Assembly (NCBI RefSeq): GCF_001894825.1
Contig: NZ_BCWY01000078.1
Coordinates: 1-44,442, forward strand
DNA length: 44,442 nt
Source of the DNA: Rhodococcus jostii NBRC 16295
GTDB taxonomy: Bacteria > Actinomycetota > Actinomycetes > Mycobacteriales > Mycobacteriaceae
Direction: 5' to 3'
The position numbers were made by a program, and so were the translations under genes. Below the pieces are notes generated by a model. That model saw only the letters and a list, made by a program, of their open reading frames with translations. It did not search any database and was not told where the DNA came from. Positions 25,959-34,651 of this stretch are shown here, piece after piece. Numbering within the stretch: position 1 is the first letter of the stretch; each line of letters begins with the position of its first letter.

Positions 25959-26852
25959 TCAGACGTACGCCGCGATGGCTTCGGCCTGCTCGATGATGCC
26001 CTCGGCGGTCTTCACGTGCGCGATGTCGATGTGCTGGCCCTCGAAGTCGACGGCCGCGCTGCCGGCCGCCTCGGCCACCTTGAACGCCTCGATCATGCGG
26101 CGGTAGAAGTCCACTTGCTCGGGGGACGGTGTGAACACGTCGTTGGCGACGGCGATGTGCGAGGGGTGAATGCACACCATTCCGCGGTAGCCGAGCTGCT
26201 TGTTGTCCAGGCAGAACTGCCGGGCACCGTCGAGGTCCTTGATGTCTTGCCACACGCCGGCAACGGGATGGTGCAGGCCCGCCGCGCGGGCTGCGAGGAC
26301 GATGCGGCTCCGGAGGTACAGCGTCTCCAGGCCGGCCGGGGTGAATTCGAAGCCCAGTTCGCGGCCCACGTCCGCGCTCGGTCCGGTGGCGCCCAGCAGG
26401 CTGCGGATGCGCGGGGTGGCGGCCGCCATCTCCTCGCAGTGCGCCATCGCGACCGCCGTCTCGTAGCTCACGATGAGGCCCACGCTGCCGGCTTCGACTC
26501 CTTCCCGCGCCTCGATGTGCGACACGACGGCGTCGATACGGACGAGTTCCTCGGCGTCGAATACCTTGGGCAAGAACAACCCTGCCAGACCCGGCTGGAT
26601 CACGGCCTCGAGGTCCTTGCCCTGGATTCCGGACACGGACGCGTTGGGCCGCACCCACAGGTCGGCGCGGACACCCTCGGCGTGCAGACGGTCGATGGTG
26701 TCGGCGACGACCAGACGCGCCTCGTCCTTGTCTGCGGTGGGCACCGAGTCCTCCAGGTCGAGGATCAGGGCGTCGGCACCGGAGGCCAGGCCCTTGTCGG
26801 CCCAGCTCGGCTTGTGGCCCGGCACGAACAGCATGGAACGGTACGGCTTCAT
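25959..26852 (-). CDS. HpcH/HpaI aldolase, CitE-like acyl-CoA lyase
   Basis: 297 aa TIM-barrel protein of the CitE (citrate lyase beta) branch, which cleaves or forms malyl-, citramalyl- or similar 3-hydroxyacyl-CoA. Visible features: MKPYRSMLFVPGH at the start, LILDLEDSVP (acidic metal residues) near 32-41, RPNAS with the CoA-binding/catalytic Arg near 69, SYETAVAM with the metal-binding Glu near 131, and GMVCIHPSH near 224. ATG 26852 was chosen, with GAGGAG 6 bases upstream; a GTG at 26858 is the alternative. It lies 34 bp behind the CaiB gene. CaiB plus CitE is the transferase/lyase pair of itaconate and citramalate-type pathways, so citramalyl-CoA lyase is a reasonable guess. Confidence 0.88.
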   Translation of the reverse strand: MKPYRSMLFVPGHKPSWADKGLASGADALILDLEDSVPTADKDEARLVVADTIDRLHAEGVRADLWVRPNASVSGIQGKDLEAVIQPGLAGLFLPKVFDAEELVRIDAVVSHIEAREGVEAGSVGLIVSYETAVAMAHCEEMAAATPRIRSLLGATGPSADVGRELGFEFTPAGLETLYLRSRIVLAARAAGLHHPVAGVWQDIKDLDGARQFCLDNKQLGYRGMVCIHPSHIAVANDVFTPSPEQVDFYRRMIEAFKVAEAAGSAAVDFEGQHIDIAHVKTAEGIIEQAEAIAAYV

Positions 26853-26886
26853 GAACACTCCTCAGTGATATGCGAATTCGAAGGAA

Positions 26887-28062
26887 TCAGGACTCGTCGG
26901 CGAAGAGGACGCCGCGCTCGAGTAGTGCGTCGATCTCCTCGACGGGGAGCACCTCGCTCGCCACGGCACGGGTGTCGGAGCCGACCTTGGGCGCGCGGGC
27001 ACCGCGGTCCGGTCGCTCGCCGTCGAAGGTCCACGGCGGGCGGATCAGAGGCAGACCGTCGGGCTGCCACTCGACCAGCTTCAGGTGCTCGACCTGCTCG
27101 TGCTCCAGATAGCCGGTCATCGACAGAACCGGTGCGAACGGCACGTCGGCCTCGGTGAGGACCTTCTCCCAGTAGTCCTTCGACTGCTTGGCGAACTCCG
27201 CCTCGACGATCGGCACGAGCTCGAAGTAGTTCGACTCCCGCGGCCGGTACTCGCCGAACCGGGGGTCCTCGGTCAGGTCCATGCGGTCCATGGCGCGGCA
27301 CAGCGCGTGCCAGAACTTCTGCGACGACGACAGGTGAACGGCCAGGTACTCGCCGGTCGACGTCGGGACGCAGAAGTTCTGCGCCTGCGGGTGCCTGCTT
27401 GTGCGGGCGGGGTTGTTGCCGAGCTCGAAGGACTGGGTGATGCCGTCGACGGTGAGCGCGCTGACCGCCTCCATGATCGACGTCTCCATCCGCTGCGGCC
27501 GGCCGGTCTTCAGTCGCCCCACCAGGGCCGCGAGGACGCCGGTGGCAGTGCTCAGGCCCGTGACGAGGTCCGCGCTCAGGCCACCGGCCAGTTGCGGGTG
27601 GTCGCCGTCGCTGAACAGCGAGTACAGACCGCCGAACGCGTGGCCGATCGTGTCGTAGGCGGGGCGGTTGGCGAGCGGTCCGCCGGCACCGAACCCGGTG
27701 ACCGAGCCGTACACGATGTCGGGGCGGAGGGCGCGGCAGTCCTCGGGGCCCAGCCCCATGGCCGCCACCTTGCCCGGGCGCAGGTTCTCGAGGACCACGT
27801 CGAAGTGCGGTATCAGCGCCTTGACCAGCGCGACGCCCTCTTCCGACTTCAGGTCGACCGACAGACTGCGCTTTCCGGTGTTGTACTGCCGGAAGTACGG
27901 GCTACCGTCATTCTGGTGACGGCGGAAATCCTCGCCCACCACGGGGCGCTCGACCTTGACCACCTCGGCGCCGAGCGCGCACAGTATCGACGTCCCGAAT
28001 GGGAGCGCGATGTACCCCCCGATCTCGAGTATCCGGATACCGTCGAGTGGCTTGTGCTGCAT
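26887..28062 (-). CDS. CaiB/BaiF family III CoA-transferase (copy 2)
   Basis: 391 aa. N-terminal ILEIGGYIALP and GAEVVKVERP are typical; the catalytic Asp is in SADLVTGL near residue 165, as in the paralog at 3179. AAGGTGAGG precedes ATG 28062. First gene of an operon with the CitE-like lyase. By analogy with itaconate degradation (Ict, Ich, Ccl) it may load a dicarboxylate with CoA, probably from succinyl-CoA. Divergent from aldehyde dehydrogenase and MmgE/PrpD, with two operator-like motifs between. Its N- and C-terminal ends are the best match for the 19-codon scar at 21074. Confidence 0.9.
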   Translation of the reverse strand: MQHKPLDGIRILEIGGYIALPFGTSILCALGAEVVKVERPVVGEDFRRHQNDGSPYFRQYNTGKRSLSVDLKSEEGVALVKALIPHFDVVLENLRPGKVAAMGLGPEDCRALRPDIVYGSVTGFGAGGPLANRPAYDTIGHAFGGLYSLFSDGDHPQLAGGLSADLVTGLSTATGVLAALVGRLKTGRPQRMETSIMEAVSALTVDGITQSFELGNNPARTSRHPQAQNFCVPTSTGEYLAVHLSSSQKFWHALCRAMDRMDLTEDPRFGEYRPRESNYFELVPIVEAEFAKQSKDYWEKVLTEADVPFAPVLSMTGYLEHEQVEHLKLVEWQPDGLPLIRPPWTFDGERPDRGARAPKVGSDTRAVASEVLPVEEIDALLERGVLFADES

Positions 28063-28087
28063 GTTGCCTCACCTTCGTGTCGAACCT

Positions 28088-28107
28088 AAATATTATATAT
28101 CATCTGC
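28088..28107. promoter_or_regulatory. Operator-like AT motif, CaiB copy 2 side
   Basis: AAATATTATATATCATCTGC, 26 bp upstream of the CaiB start. Overlaps the likely -10 region of that gene, so binding there would repress. Confidence 0.5.
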
Positions 28108-28192
28108 AGTGCGGTCAAGCCCCGCTCGCTTCGACGCCGGCGGCTGCAATCCATGCCCCGCGAGATCGCGAGGGCCTTCCCTCAGAGTGTGA

Positions 28193-28204
28193 AACATAAT
28201 ATAC
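28193..28204. promoter_or_regulatory. Operator-like AT motif, aldehyde dehydrogenase side
   Basis: AACATAATATAC, 77 bp upstream of the aldehyde dehydrogenase start. Exact match to core CATNATATA. Confidence 0.5.
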
Positions 28205-28280
28205 TTTACATGGCGCAGCGCACATCGAGCGCACCCGAGACCCGGTCACGTCTATGACGAAGCGAATGCGAAGGAGCACG

Positions 28281-29774
28281 ATGAGTGCGCAGACAGAACT
28301 GCAGCCAGAACTGTGGCAGGGCCGGTACGACGCGCTGTTCATCGGCGGGCAGTGGGTGCAGCCGGCATCCGAACGCACCTTCGAGGTGATCTCGCCGGCC
28401 ACAGAACAGCTCGTTGCGCGGGTGCCGGAGGGCGTCGAGGCCGACATCGATGCGGCCGTCACCGCTGCGCGCGAGGCGTTCGACAAGGGGCCCTGGCCTC
28501 GGATGTCGCTCGAGGAGCGCATCACGGTCCTGCGGAAACTCAGCGCGGAACTCGCCGCGCGTGAGAGCGAGACGGCCCGGCTGGTCAGCGCCGAGATGGG
28601 GTGTCCGATCACCCTGTCCACGAAGATGCAGTCCATCGGCCCCCGCATGCTTCTGGATTCCTTCCTGGACATCGCGCCCACCTACCCGTGGAGCGATACC
28701 CGCACGTCGGCATCCGGCAGCGCGCTGGTGACCCGCGAGCCGGTCGGCGTTGTCGCCGCCGTCGTGCCGTGGAACGCACCGCTGCTCATCACCATGATCA
28801 AGCTCGCCCCGGCGTTGCTCGCCGGCTGCACCATGGTGGTCAAGCCCTCCCCCGAGACTCCGCTGGACGCGTATCTGCTCGGCGACATGCTCGACAAGAT
28901 CGGCCTGCCCGAGGGTGTCGTGAACATCGTCCCTGCCCAGCGCGAGGTCAGCGAGTACCTGGTGCGGCATCCCGGCGTCGACAAGGTGTCGTTCACCGGG
29001 TCGACCCCGGCGGGCCGTCGCATCGCCTCGCTCTGTGGCCACGACCTTCGCCGTGTGACCCTCGAACTGGGCGGCAAGTCCGCCGCGGTGTTGCTCGACG
29101 ACGCCGACCTCGATGCCGCAGTCGCTGCGATCCGCGCCGTGTCACTGCGCAACAGCGGCCAGGTGTGCAGCAACAAGACCCGCATCGTCGTTGCCCGCTC
29201 GCGGCGCGACGAACTCCACGATCGCCTGCTGGAGCTGATCGGCTCGATGCCGGTCGGCGACCCGTTCGACCCGGCCACCGAAATCGGTCCGATGGTCAGC
29301 GACCGCCACCGCAGCCGTGTCGAGGGCTATATCGCCGACGCGAAGACGTCCGGCGCCTCCCTGCTGGTGGGCGGCGGCCGCCCCGAAGGCCTCGACCGCG
29401 GTTGGTACGTCGAGCCCACGATCTTCGCCGACGTCGATCCCTTCGCGAAGATCGCGCAGGAGGAGATCTTCGGCCCGGTTCTCACCGTGCACACGTTCGA
29501 CACCGAGGCCGAGGCGATCGACATCGCGAACAATTCGGAATACGGCCTCAACGGCTCGGTCTTCGCCGCCGATCCCGAGCACGCGCTGTCGGTGGCCCGC
29601 CACATCCGCACCGGCACAATCGAAGTCAACGGCAGCCCGGTGGGCTTCACCGCCCCGATCGGTGGTTTCAAGAACAGCGGCATCGGGCGCGAGGCCGGCC
29701 TCGAGGGCTTCGACGCCTACGTCGAGCTCAAGTCATACGGCATCCCGGCCGGGCTGCTCGGTTCGCTTTCCTGA
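28281..29774 (+). CDS. NAD(P)-dependent aldehyde dehydrogenase (3)
   Basis: 497 aa. Catalytic Glu262 (LELGGKS) and Cys296 (NSGQVCSNK) are present; EEIFGPVLTV and the C-terminal GGFKNSGIGRE are typical. AAGGAG precedes ATG 28281; the frame from 28254 lacks a ribosome site. First gene of an operon with MmgE/PrpD and an alpha/beta hydrolase, divergent from CaiB-CitE. It may supply the acid that the CoA-transferase activates. Substrate class cannot be set by sequence. Confidence 0.92.
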   Translation: MSAQTELQPELWQGRYDALFIGGQWVQPASERTFEVISPATEQLVARVPEGVEADIDAAVTAAREAFDKGPWPRMSLEERITVLRKLSAELAARESETARLVSAEMGCPITLSTKMQSIGPRMLLDSFLDIAPTYPWSDTRTSASGSALVTREPVGVVAAVVPWNAPLLITMIKLAPALLAGCTMVVKPSPETPLDAYLLGDMLDKIGLPEGVVNIVPAQREVSEYLVRHPGVDKVSFTGSTPAGRRIASLCGHDLRRVTLELGGKSAAVLLDDADLDAAVAAIRAVSLRNSGQVCSNKTRIVVARSRRDELHDRLLELIGSMPVGDPFDPATEIGPMVSDRHRSRVEGYIADAKTSGASLLVGGGRPEGLDRGWYVEPTIFADVDPFAKIAQEEIFGPVLTVHTFDTEAEAIDIANNSEYGLNGSVFAADPEHALSVARHIRTGTIEVNGSPVGFTAPIGGFKNSGIGREAGLEGFDAYVELKSYGIPAGLLGSLS

Positions 29775-29800
29775 CCCCCAACACCGAAAAGGACACACAC

Positions 29801-31192
29801 ATGGGCACCCTCCCACCCGTCGAAGAAGCCGTCGCCCGGCTCGTCACCGACCTGACCTTCGACACCATCCCCGCCGACGCGCTCGCCGGCGCGCGACGCC
29901 TGATGCAAGACCAGCTCGCCCTCCAGGTCGGAAGCGCATCGCTGCCCTGGAGCCAGGCGGTGCTCGAGTTGACGCGCGCTGCGCACGTCCCAGGCAAGGC
30001 CCATGTCGCCGCCACCGGCGACCAGATGAGCGCCGCGGACGCCGCGTTCGTCAACGCCACCTACGGCCACGGCTTCGAATACGACGACGCCCACCGGGCC
30101 AGCTCGTCGCACCCCGGCAGCACCGTCGTCTCCGCCGCACTCGCGGTCGGCGAGGAACTCGGCGCCACGATGCGCGACGTGATCACCGGCATCGTCGCCG
30201 GCTACGAGGTGTACACCCGCATCGGCAACCTCGCCGCACCCGAACTGCTCGAACGAGGCTTCCACCCGCACGGGCTGCTGTCGAACTTCGGCGCGGCCGC
30301 CGTCGTCGCCAAGATGCGCGGTTTCGACGTCGAGACCACCGTGCACGCCCTCGCCATCGCGCTCAGCCACGCCTCCGGCACCACCGAATACACGTCGTCC
30401 GGCGGCTCGATCAAACGCGTCCACTCCGGCATCGGCACCCGCAACGGCATCCGCGCGGCTGAGATGGCCGCCGCCGGCATCACCGGCCCGACCACATTCC
30501 TCACCGGCGGGAAGGGCTTCTACCGCACCTTCGTCGGCCGCCCCGTCGCCGACGCCGCCGCCACATTCGGCCTCGACAGGACCTTCGAGATCACCCGCGT
30601 CTGGATCAAACCCTACTGCTGCTGCGGCATCAACCACGCCTACATCGACGGCGCCCGCCAGCTCGCCGCCCGCGCCGCCGACATCGACTCGGTGCTCCTG
30701 GGCATCCAGACCGGCGGCGACGTGGTCATCGGCAACAAGAACGCCAACGCCTACGCACCCAAGATCATCGAGCACCTGCAATACAGCCTGCCGTTCCAAT
30801 TCGCCCTGTCGACGCTCGGCAAGGGCAACGGCTTCTCCACCCACCACGCCTACATGGCCGGACGACTCGACATCGGCGCCGGCAGCGACGTCGCCGCCCT
30901 CGCGCAGAAGGTCAAGATCGAGGTCGAACCGGAACTGGACAAGGCCTACCCGGGCCGGTGGGTCGGCGACATCACCGTGACCTACACCGACGGCACCACC
31001 GAAACCCTGTTCATCGACAACCCCACCGGCACCGCCGAGAACCCGATGTCGCAGGAGGACCTCGATGCGAAGTTCCGCGACGTCACCTCGGCCTCACTGG
31101 GCACCGATCGTGGCGACACCCTGCTGCAGGCCATCCAGAGCGGCGACCCCGACATGCCCGCCTCCGACTTCGCAGCCCTGCTGAAGGTCTGA
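29801..31192 (+). CDS. MmgE/PrpD-family dehydratase/decarboxylase-like protein
   Basis: 463 aa, full length for the family, which includes 2-methylcitrate dehydratase (PrpD) and cis-aconitate decarboxylase. Family segments seen: YGHGFEYDDAHR near residue 87 (with the acidic and His residues of the active site), SSHPGSTVV near 104, SGGSIKRVHSG near 199, and WIKPYCCCGINHAYIDGA near 268. GAAAAGGA lies before ATG 29801. A MmgE/PrpD member also sits in the itaconate cluster of Pseudomonas, which matches the CaiB-CitE pair here. The run of three Cys residues (CCC) is unusual. Reaction not certain: water addition/removal on a branched tricarboxylate-like acid is the family theme. Confidence 0.9.
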   Translation: MGTLPPVEEAVARLVTDLTFDTIPADALAGARRLMQDQLALQVGSASLPWSQAVLELTRAAHVPGKAHVAATGDQMSAADAAFVNATYGHGFEYDDAHRASSSHPGSTVVSAALAVGEELGATMRDVITGIVAGYEVYTRIGNLAAPELLERGFHPHGLLSNFGAAAVVAKMRGFDVETTVHALAIALSHASGTTEYTSSGGSIKRVHSGIGTRNGIRAAEMAAAGITGPTTFLTGGKGFYRTFVGRPVADAAATFGLDRTFEITRVWIKPYCCCGINHAYIDGARQLAARAADIDSVLLGIQTGGDVVIGNKNANAYAPKIIEHLQYSLPFQFALSTLGKGNGFSTHHAYMAGRLDIGAGSDVAALAQKVKIEVEPELDKAYPGRWVGDITVTYTDGTTETLFIDNPTGTAENPMSQEDLDAKFRDVTSASLGTDRGDTLLQAIQSGDPDMPASDFAALLKV

Positions 31193-31199
31193 TTCCCTC

Positions 31200-31230
31200 C
31201 GGCCGCCGGCCCCCACCGGGCCGGCGGCCG
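31200..31230. terminator. Strong GC hairpin between PrpD-like and hydrolase genes
   Basis: Perfect 13-bp stem (31200-31212 with 31218-31230, core GGCCGCCGGCCC) and loop CCACC, only 20 bp before the hydrolase start. It either ends the aldehyde dehydrogenase-PrpD transcript or reduces readthrough into the hydrolase gene. Confidence 0.75.
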
Positions 31231-31249
31231 ATGACGAGAAAGAGAGCTG

Positions 31250-32125
31250 ATGGACGCCCAGACCACAGCGCGGCCGATCCCCGTGGAGTTCACAGGAACC
31301 GGTGGGGTCCGCCTTGCCGGCGATCGGTGGGAACCCGACGATCTGCTGACCGATTCGACAGAGGGGACCGTCCTTCTCCTCCACGGCGGCGGCCAGACCC
31401 GGCACTCGTGGGATCGCACGGCGGCGCGACTGGCCGAGGGTGGCTGGCGCGCAGTCACTCTCGATGCGCGCGGGCACGGAGACAGCGAATGGGCGCCGGA
31501 ATATTCGGCCGAGCTTTTCGCGGCCGACCTCGAGGCGGTACTCGCCGAACTCGGCGGCCGGGTTGTCGTCGTAGGCGCCTCGCTGGGCGGCCGGACGGGT
31601 ATCGTCGTCGCGGGCGGACGCCCCCGTTCCCTCGCCGGGTTGGTGCTGGTCGACATCACGCATCGGATCGACCGCGCCGGCCAGCGGAGGGTCCGCGACT
31701 TCCTGGGCGCGGCGCCCAACGGGTTCGCGTCACTCGACGACGCGTCCGCGGCTATCGATGCCTTCCGCGGCACGCCACCCCGCCGTCGCCGCAGCGACGG
31801 GTTACGAAAGAACCTGCGTCTCAGAGGCGACGGCCGCTGGTACTGGCACTGGGACCCGGCCTTCGTCGGCTACGCGGACAACCGCGGCAACTCCGATGAG
31901 CGCCGACTCGCCGCCCTGGCCACCCGGATCACGGTTCCCACCTTGATAGTTCACGGAACCAGATCGGAGATCGTCTCGCGGAAGGCGGTCGACGAGATGC
32001 TCGCCCTGGTGCCGAACTCCGAGGCCGTCGAAGTGGACGCGGGGCACATGATCGCCGGCGACGACAACGAGGCATTCGCCCTGCACCTCGAAGGCTTCCT
32101 CGAACGGGCTCTCCCGTCGCGCTGA
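31250..32125 (+). CDS. Alpha/beta hydrolase, Ser nucleophile
   Basis: 291 aa alpha/beta hydrolase. LLLHGGGQTRHSW carries the oxyanion segment, Ser111 in VVGASLGG is the nucleophile, and DAGHMIAGDD near residue 273 supplies the catalytic His. ARGHGDS after strand 4 is typical of epoxide hydrolase/haloperoxidase-like enzymes and C-C hydrolases. AGAGAG precedes ATG 31250. Same strand as the PrpD-like gene, but a strong hairpin lies between, so expression may be reduced or separate. Convergent with the PaaK-like gene, 15 bp apart. Ester, lactone or C-C bond cleavage are all possible. Confidence 0.88.
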   Translation: MDAQTTARPIPVEFTGTGGVRLAGDRWEPDDLLTDSTEGTVLLLHGGGQTRHSWDRTAARLAEGGWRAVTLDARGHGDSEWAPEYSAELFAADLEAVLAELGGRVVVVGASLGGRTGIVVAGGRPRSLAGLVLVDITHRIDRAGQRRVRDFLGAAPNGFASLDDASAAIDAFRGTPPRRRRSDGLRKNLRLRGDGRWYWHWDPAFVGYADNRGNSDERRLAALATRITVPTLIVHGTRSEIVSRKAVDEMLALVPNSEAVEVDAGHMIAGDDNEAFALHLEGFLERALPSR

Positions 32126-32140
32126 GCAGAGTCACCTCCG

Positions 32141-33480
32141 TCACGACACCCGTTCGATGAGATTCACCTTGACGTGGTCCGGTCGCGCGAGGGTGCGGTC
32201 GGGCACGAGTTCGACCACTGCCTTGACCCCCAGCGCCGACCGGACCCGCTGCTCGATCGACGACCGCAGGTCGTCCTGCTGCTCGGTACCGAGTCCGTCG
32301 GAATACTCCACGACCAGCATGAGCGGCCTCTGGGTCGAATGCCCCTCGAAGTCGACGCGGATACGCATCTCGCCGGTGGTGGCCAGCGCCAGCTCCGACA
32401 CCAATTGCTTGACCGCGGAAGGAAAGAGGTTGATGCCGCGCACGATCAGCATGTCGTCGGTCCGGCCGACGCACCGCACCTTGTACCCGGTGCGGCCACA
32501 TGCGCAGTCGGTGCCGGTGACCACCACGTGGTCGCGGGTGCGGAACCGCAGCAGCGGCGACGCCTGCCTGCGCAGCGCCGTGTACACCAACTCTCCCCGC
32601 GCGCCCGCCACGGGCGCGACGATCTCGTCGGTCTCCGGATCGATCAGCTCGGCCACCATCAGGTCCGGGGAGAGGAAGTGCATCCCGCCTCGCACCCGCC
32701 CCAGTAGATGCAGGCGATGTCGGTGCCGCCGAGCATCTCCCGCGACGTGGCGCCCCACAACGACTCGAGCTTGCCGCGGACCGCGGGCAGACCGCCACCG
32801 GGCTCGCCGCCCACGCTGATCGCGCGCACACCCAGATCGCGGGCCTGCAGGCCGAGGATCGCCGGCGCCTGCTCGGCCAGATACGCCAGGAAGTTCGGCG
32901 TGCCGATCAGCGCGTCGGGCCGCTGGTCCGCCTGCACACGCAGGAGTCGCTCGGCGCCCGCCTCCGCGCCGATCGGAATGTCGACGATGCCCATGTACTG
33001 CGCCATCTGCACGACGGGGATCCCGCCGACGAAGCCCTTGCTCATCCCGAAGCCGTGCAGCAACCGGTCGCCGGGTCGAAAACCGTTGGCGTACAAGGCC
33101 CGCGCTCCGAGTTCGCACCAGACGTCGATGTCGCGCCGCGTCAACCCGACGTAGGACGGGCTGCCGGTGGTGCCCGACGACGCCTGGATCTGCACGATGT
33201 CGACGGCATCGGCCGCGACATGGTTTCCCAGCGGCGGCGTGGCCGCCAGACTGTCCCGCAGTTCCTGCTTCTCGGTGAACGGCAGGACCGCGAGGTCCTC
33301 CACCGTGCGCACACGGGTGACGTCGACGGAACGCTCGGCGAACTTCGCCTTGTAGAAGTCGCTGCGGGCGGCCAGATAGTCGAGTTGCTCGCGCAGCCGA
33401 CGGTTCTGCAGATCCGCAGCGTCGCCGGGCGCGAGCGATTCGACCGCGCTCCAGTGCCGTGCCGAATGGGGAACAGCCAT
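32141..33480 (-). pseudogene. Phenylacetate-CoA ligase (PaaK)-like enzyme with single-base frameshift
   Basis: AMP-forming CoA ligase of the PaaK type, about 446 codons if restored. ATG 33480 has AGAGGGA. The N-terminal part carries QASSGTTGSP (ATP loop) and GGTDIACIYWGGCEAG; the frame then ends in a stop at 32659. The C-terminal part continues in another frame from GMHFLSPDLMVAEL through PLLRFRTRDH and RTDDMLIVRGINLFPSAV to the stop at 32141. One extra base near 32684-32690, in a G run, would join CEAG to MHFLSPD. So one base seems deleted. Last gene of the seven-gene operon. Aromatic or cyclic acid activation is the family role. Confidence 0.85.
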
Positions 33481-33496
33481 GGTGCGATCCCTCTTC

Positions 33497-34651
33497 CTAC
33501 TCGAATTCGGCCCGGATGGCGTTGGTGTGCGCGCCGAGGGCGGGCACCGCGCCGCTGCGCACCGGCCAGCCGTCGGCCACCGCGGGCGGCAGCAGCGCCG
33601 GCACCGGGCCGGACGGGGTACCCACCTCACGCCACCGTCCCCGCTCGACCAGCTGCGGGTGCTCGGCCAGGTCGCGCACGCTGTTGAGCCGGGCGTTGCC
33701 GATCCCCGCGGCGTCCGCCGTCTTCTGGATCTCCGCCAGCGTGTGCTCCGCGCACCACGCCCCCACGACCGCGTCCAGTTCGTCACGCGCCTCGACGCGA
33801 TTGTCGTTGTGCACGTACGGCGGTTCGTCGACGAGCTCCGGCCGGCCGATCATCTCGGCGAGGCGTCGCCACTCCCGGTCGTTGGTGGTCCCGAGCACCG
33901 CGGTCTGCCCGTCGGAGGTGGGGTACGCGCCATAGGGCGCGATCATCGGTGAGCCCATGCCGACCGGCACCGGCTCGGTGCCGGCGTGGATCACCTGATT
34001 GAGGGCGAACCCCATCATCTCGGCGACGGTGTCGAGCATGGCGATCGGGATGACCGCTCCGCGTCCGGTCCGCTCCCGGTCGTAGAGCGCCGCCAGCACC
34101 GCCGAGTACGCGTACAGCGCCGTGCCGACGTCGGCCACCGGTATGCCCGGCTTGGCCGGATGCCCCGGTGTACCGGTGATGCTGCAGGACCCGCCCTCCG
34201 CCTGGATGAGCAGGTCGTACGCCCTCTTGTGGTCGAGGGGACCGCCCTTCCCGTAGCCGGAGATGTCGACCACGATCAGGCGCGGGAAGTCACGCGAGAG
34301 GTCCCGGGTGCCGATCCCCAGCCGGTCGAGCGCACCGGGCGCGAGGTTACTGACCACGACGTCGGCGGTGGCGAGAATGTTCCGGAAGATCCCCATGTCG
34401 GCTGCGGACTTGAGGTCCAGCGCCGCCGACTCCTTACCGTGATTCAACCACGTGAAGTGTGCGGACATCCCGCCGACCACGGAGTCGTACGCGCGCGTCG
34501 AGTCGCCGTAGCCCGGGGCCTCCACCTTGATCACGCGTGCCCCGAGGTCGGCGAGGTGGCGCGTGCAGAGAGGCGCCGAGATGGCCTGCTCCAGTCCGAC
34601 CACGGTGATGCCGGCGAGCGGCCCCTGCGTTTCCTGTTCGGTTCCAGTCAC
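33497..34651 (-). CDS. CaiB/BaiF family III CoA-transferase (copy 3)
   Basis: 384 aa with GTG start at 34651, whose first bases overlap the crotonase stop (GTGA), so the two are translationally coupled. The N-terminal segment LEQAISAPLCTRHLADLGARVIKVE and the catalytic Asp in PVADVGTAL fit CoA-transferases rather than racemases. It is distant from the close pair at 3179 and 26887 and from the racemase at 35493. It is followed after 16 bp by the PaaK-like gene. Probably exchanges CoA between an intermediate and the starting acid, saving ATP. Acid unknown. Confidence 0.88.
   Translation of the reverse strand: MTGTEQETQGPLAGITVVGLEQAISAPLCTRHLADLGARVIKVEAPGYGDSTRAYDSVVGGMSAHFTWLNHGKESAALDLKSAADMGIFRNILATADVVVSNLAPGALDRLGIGTRDLSRDFPRLIVVDISGYGKGGPLDHKRAYDLLIQAEGGSCSITGTPGHPAKPGIPVADVGTALYAYSAVLAALYDRERTGRGAVIPIAMLDTVAEMMGFALNQVIHAGTEPVPVGMGSPMIAPYGAYPTSDGQTAVLGTTNDREWRRLAEMIGRPELVDEPPYVHNDNRVEARDELDAVVGAWCAEHTLAEIQKTADAAGIGNARLNSVRDLAEHPQLVERGRWREVGTPSGPVPALLPPAVADGWPVRSGAVPALGAHTNAIRAEFE

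Noticed and set aside
32680..32692. Programmed frameshift in the PaaK-like gene
   Set aside because: No slippery heptamer or following pseudoknot is evident, and two unrelated genes show similar single-base breaks, so mutation or error is simpler.
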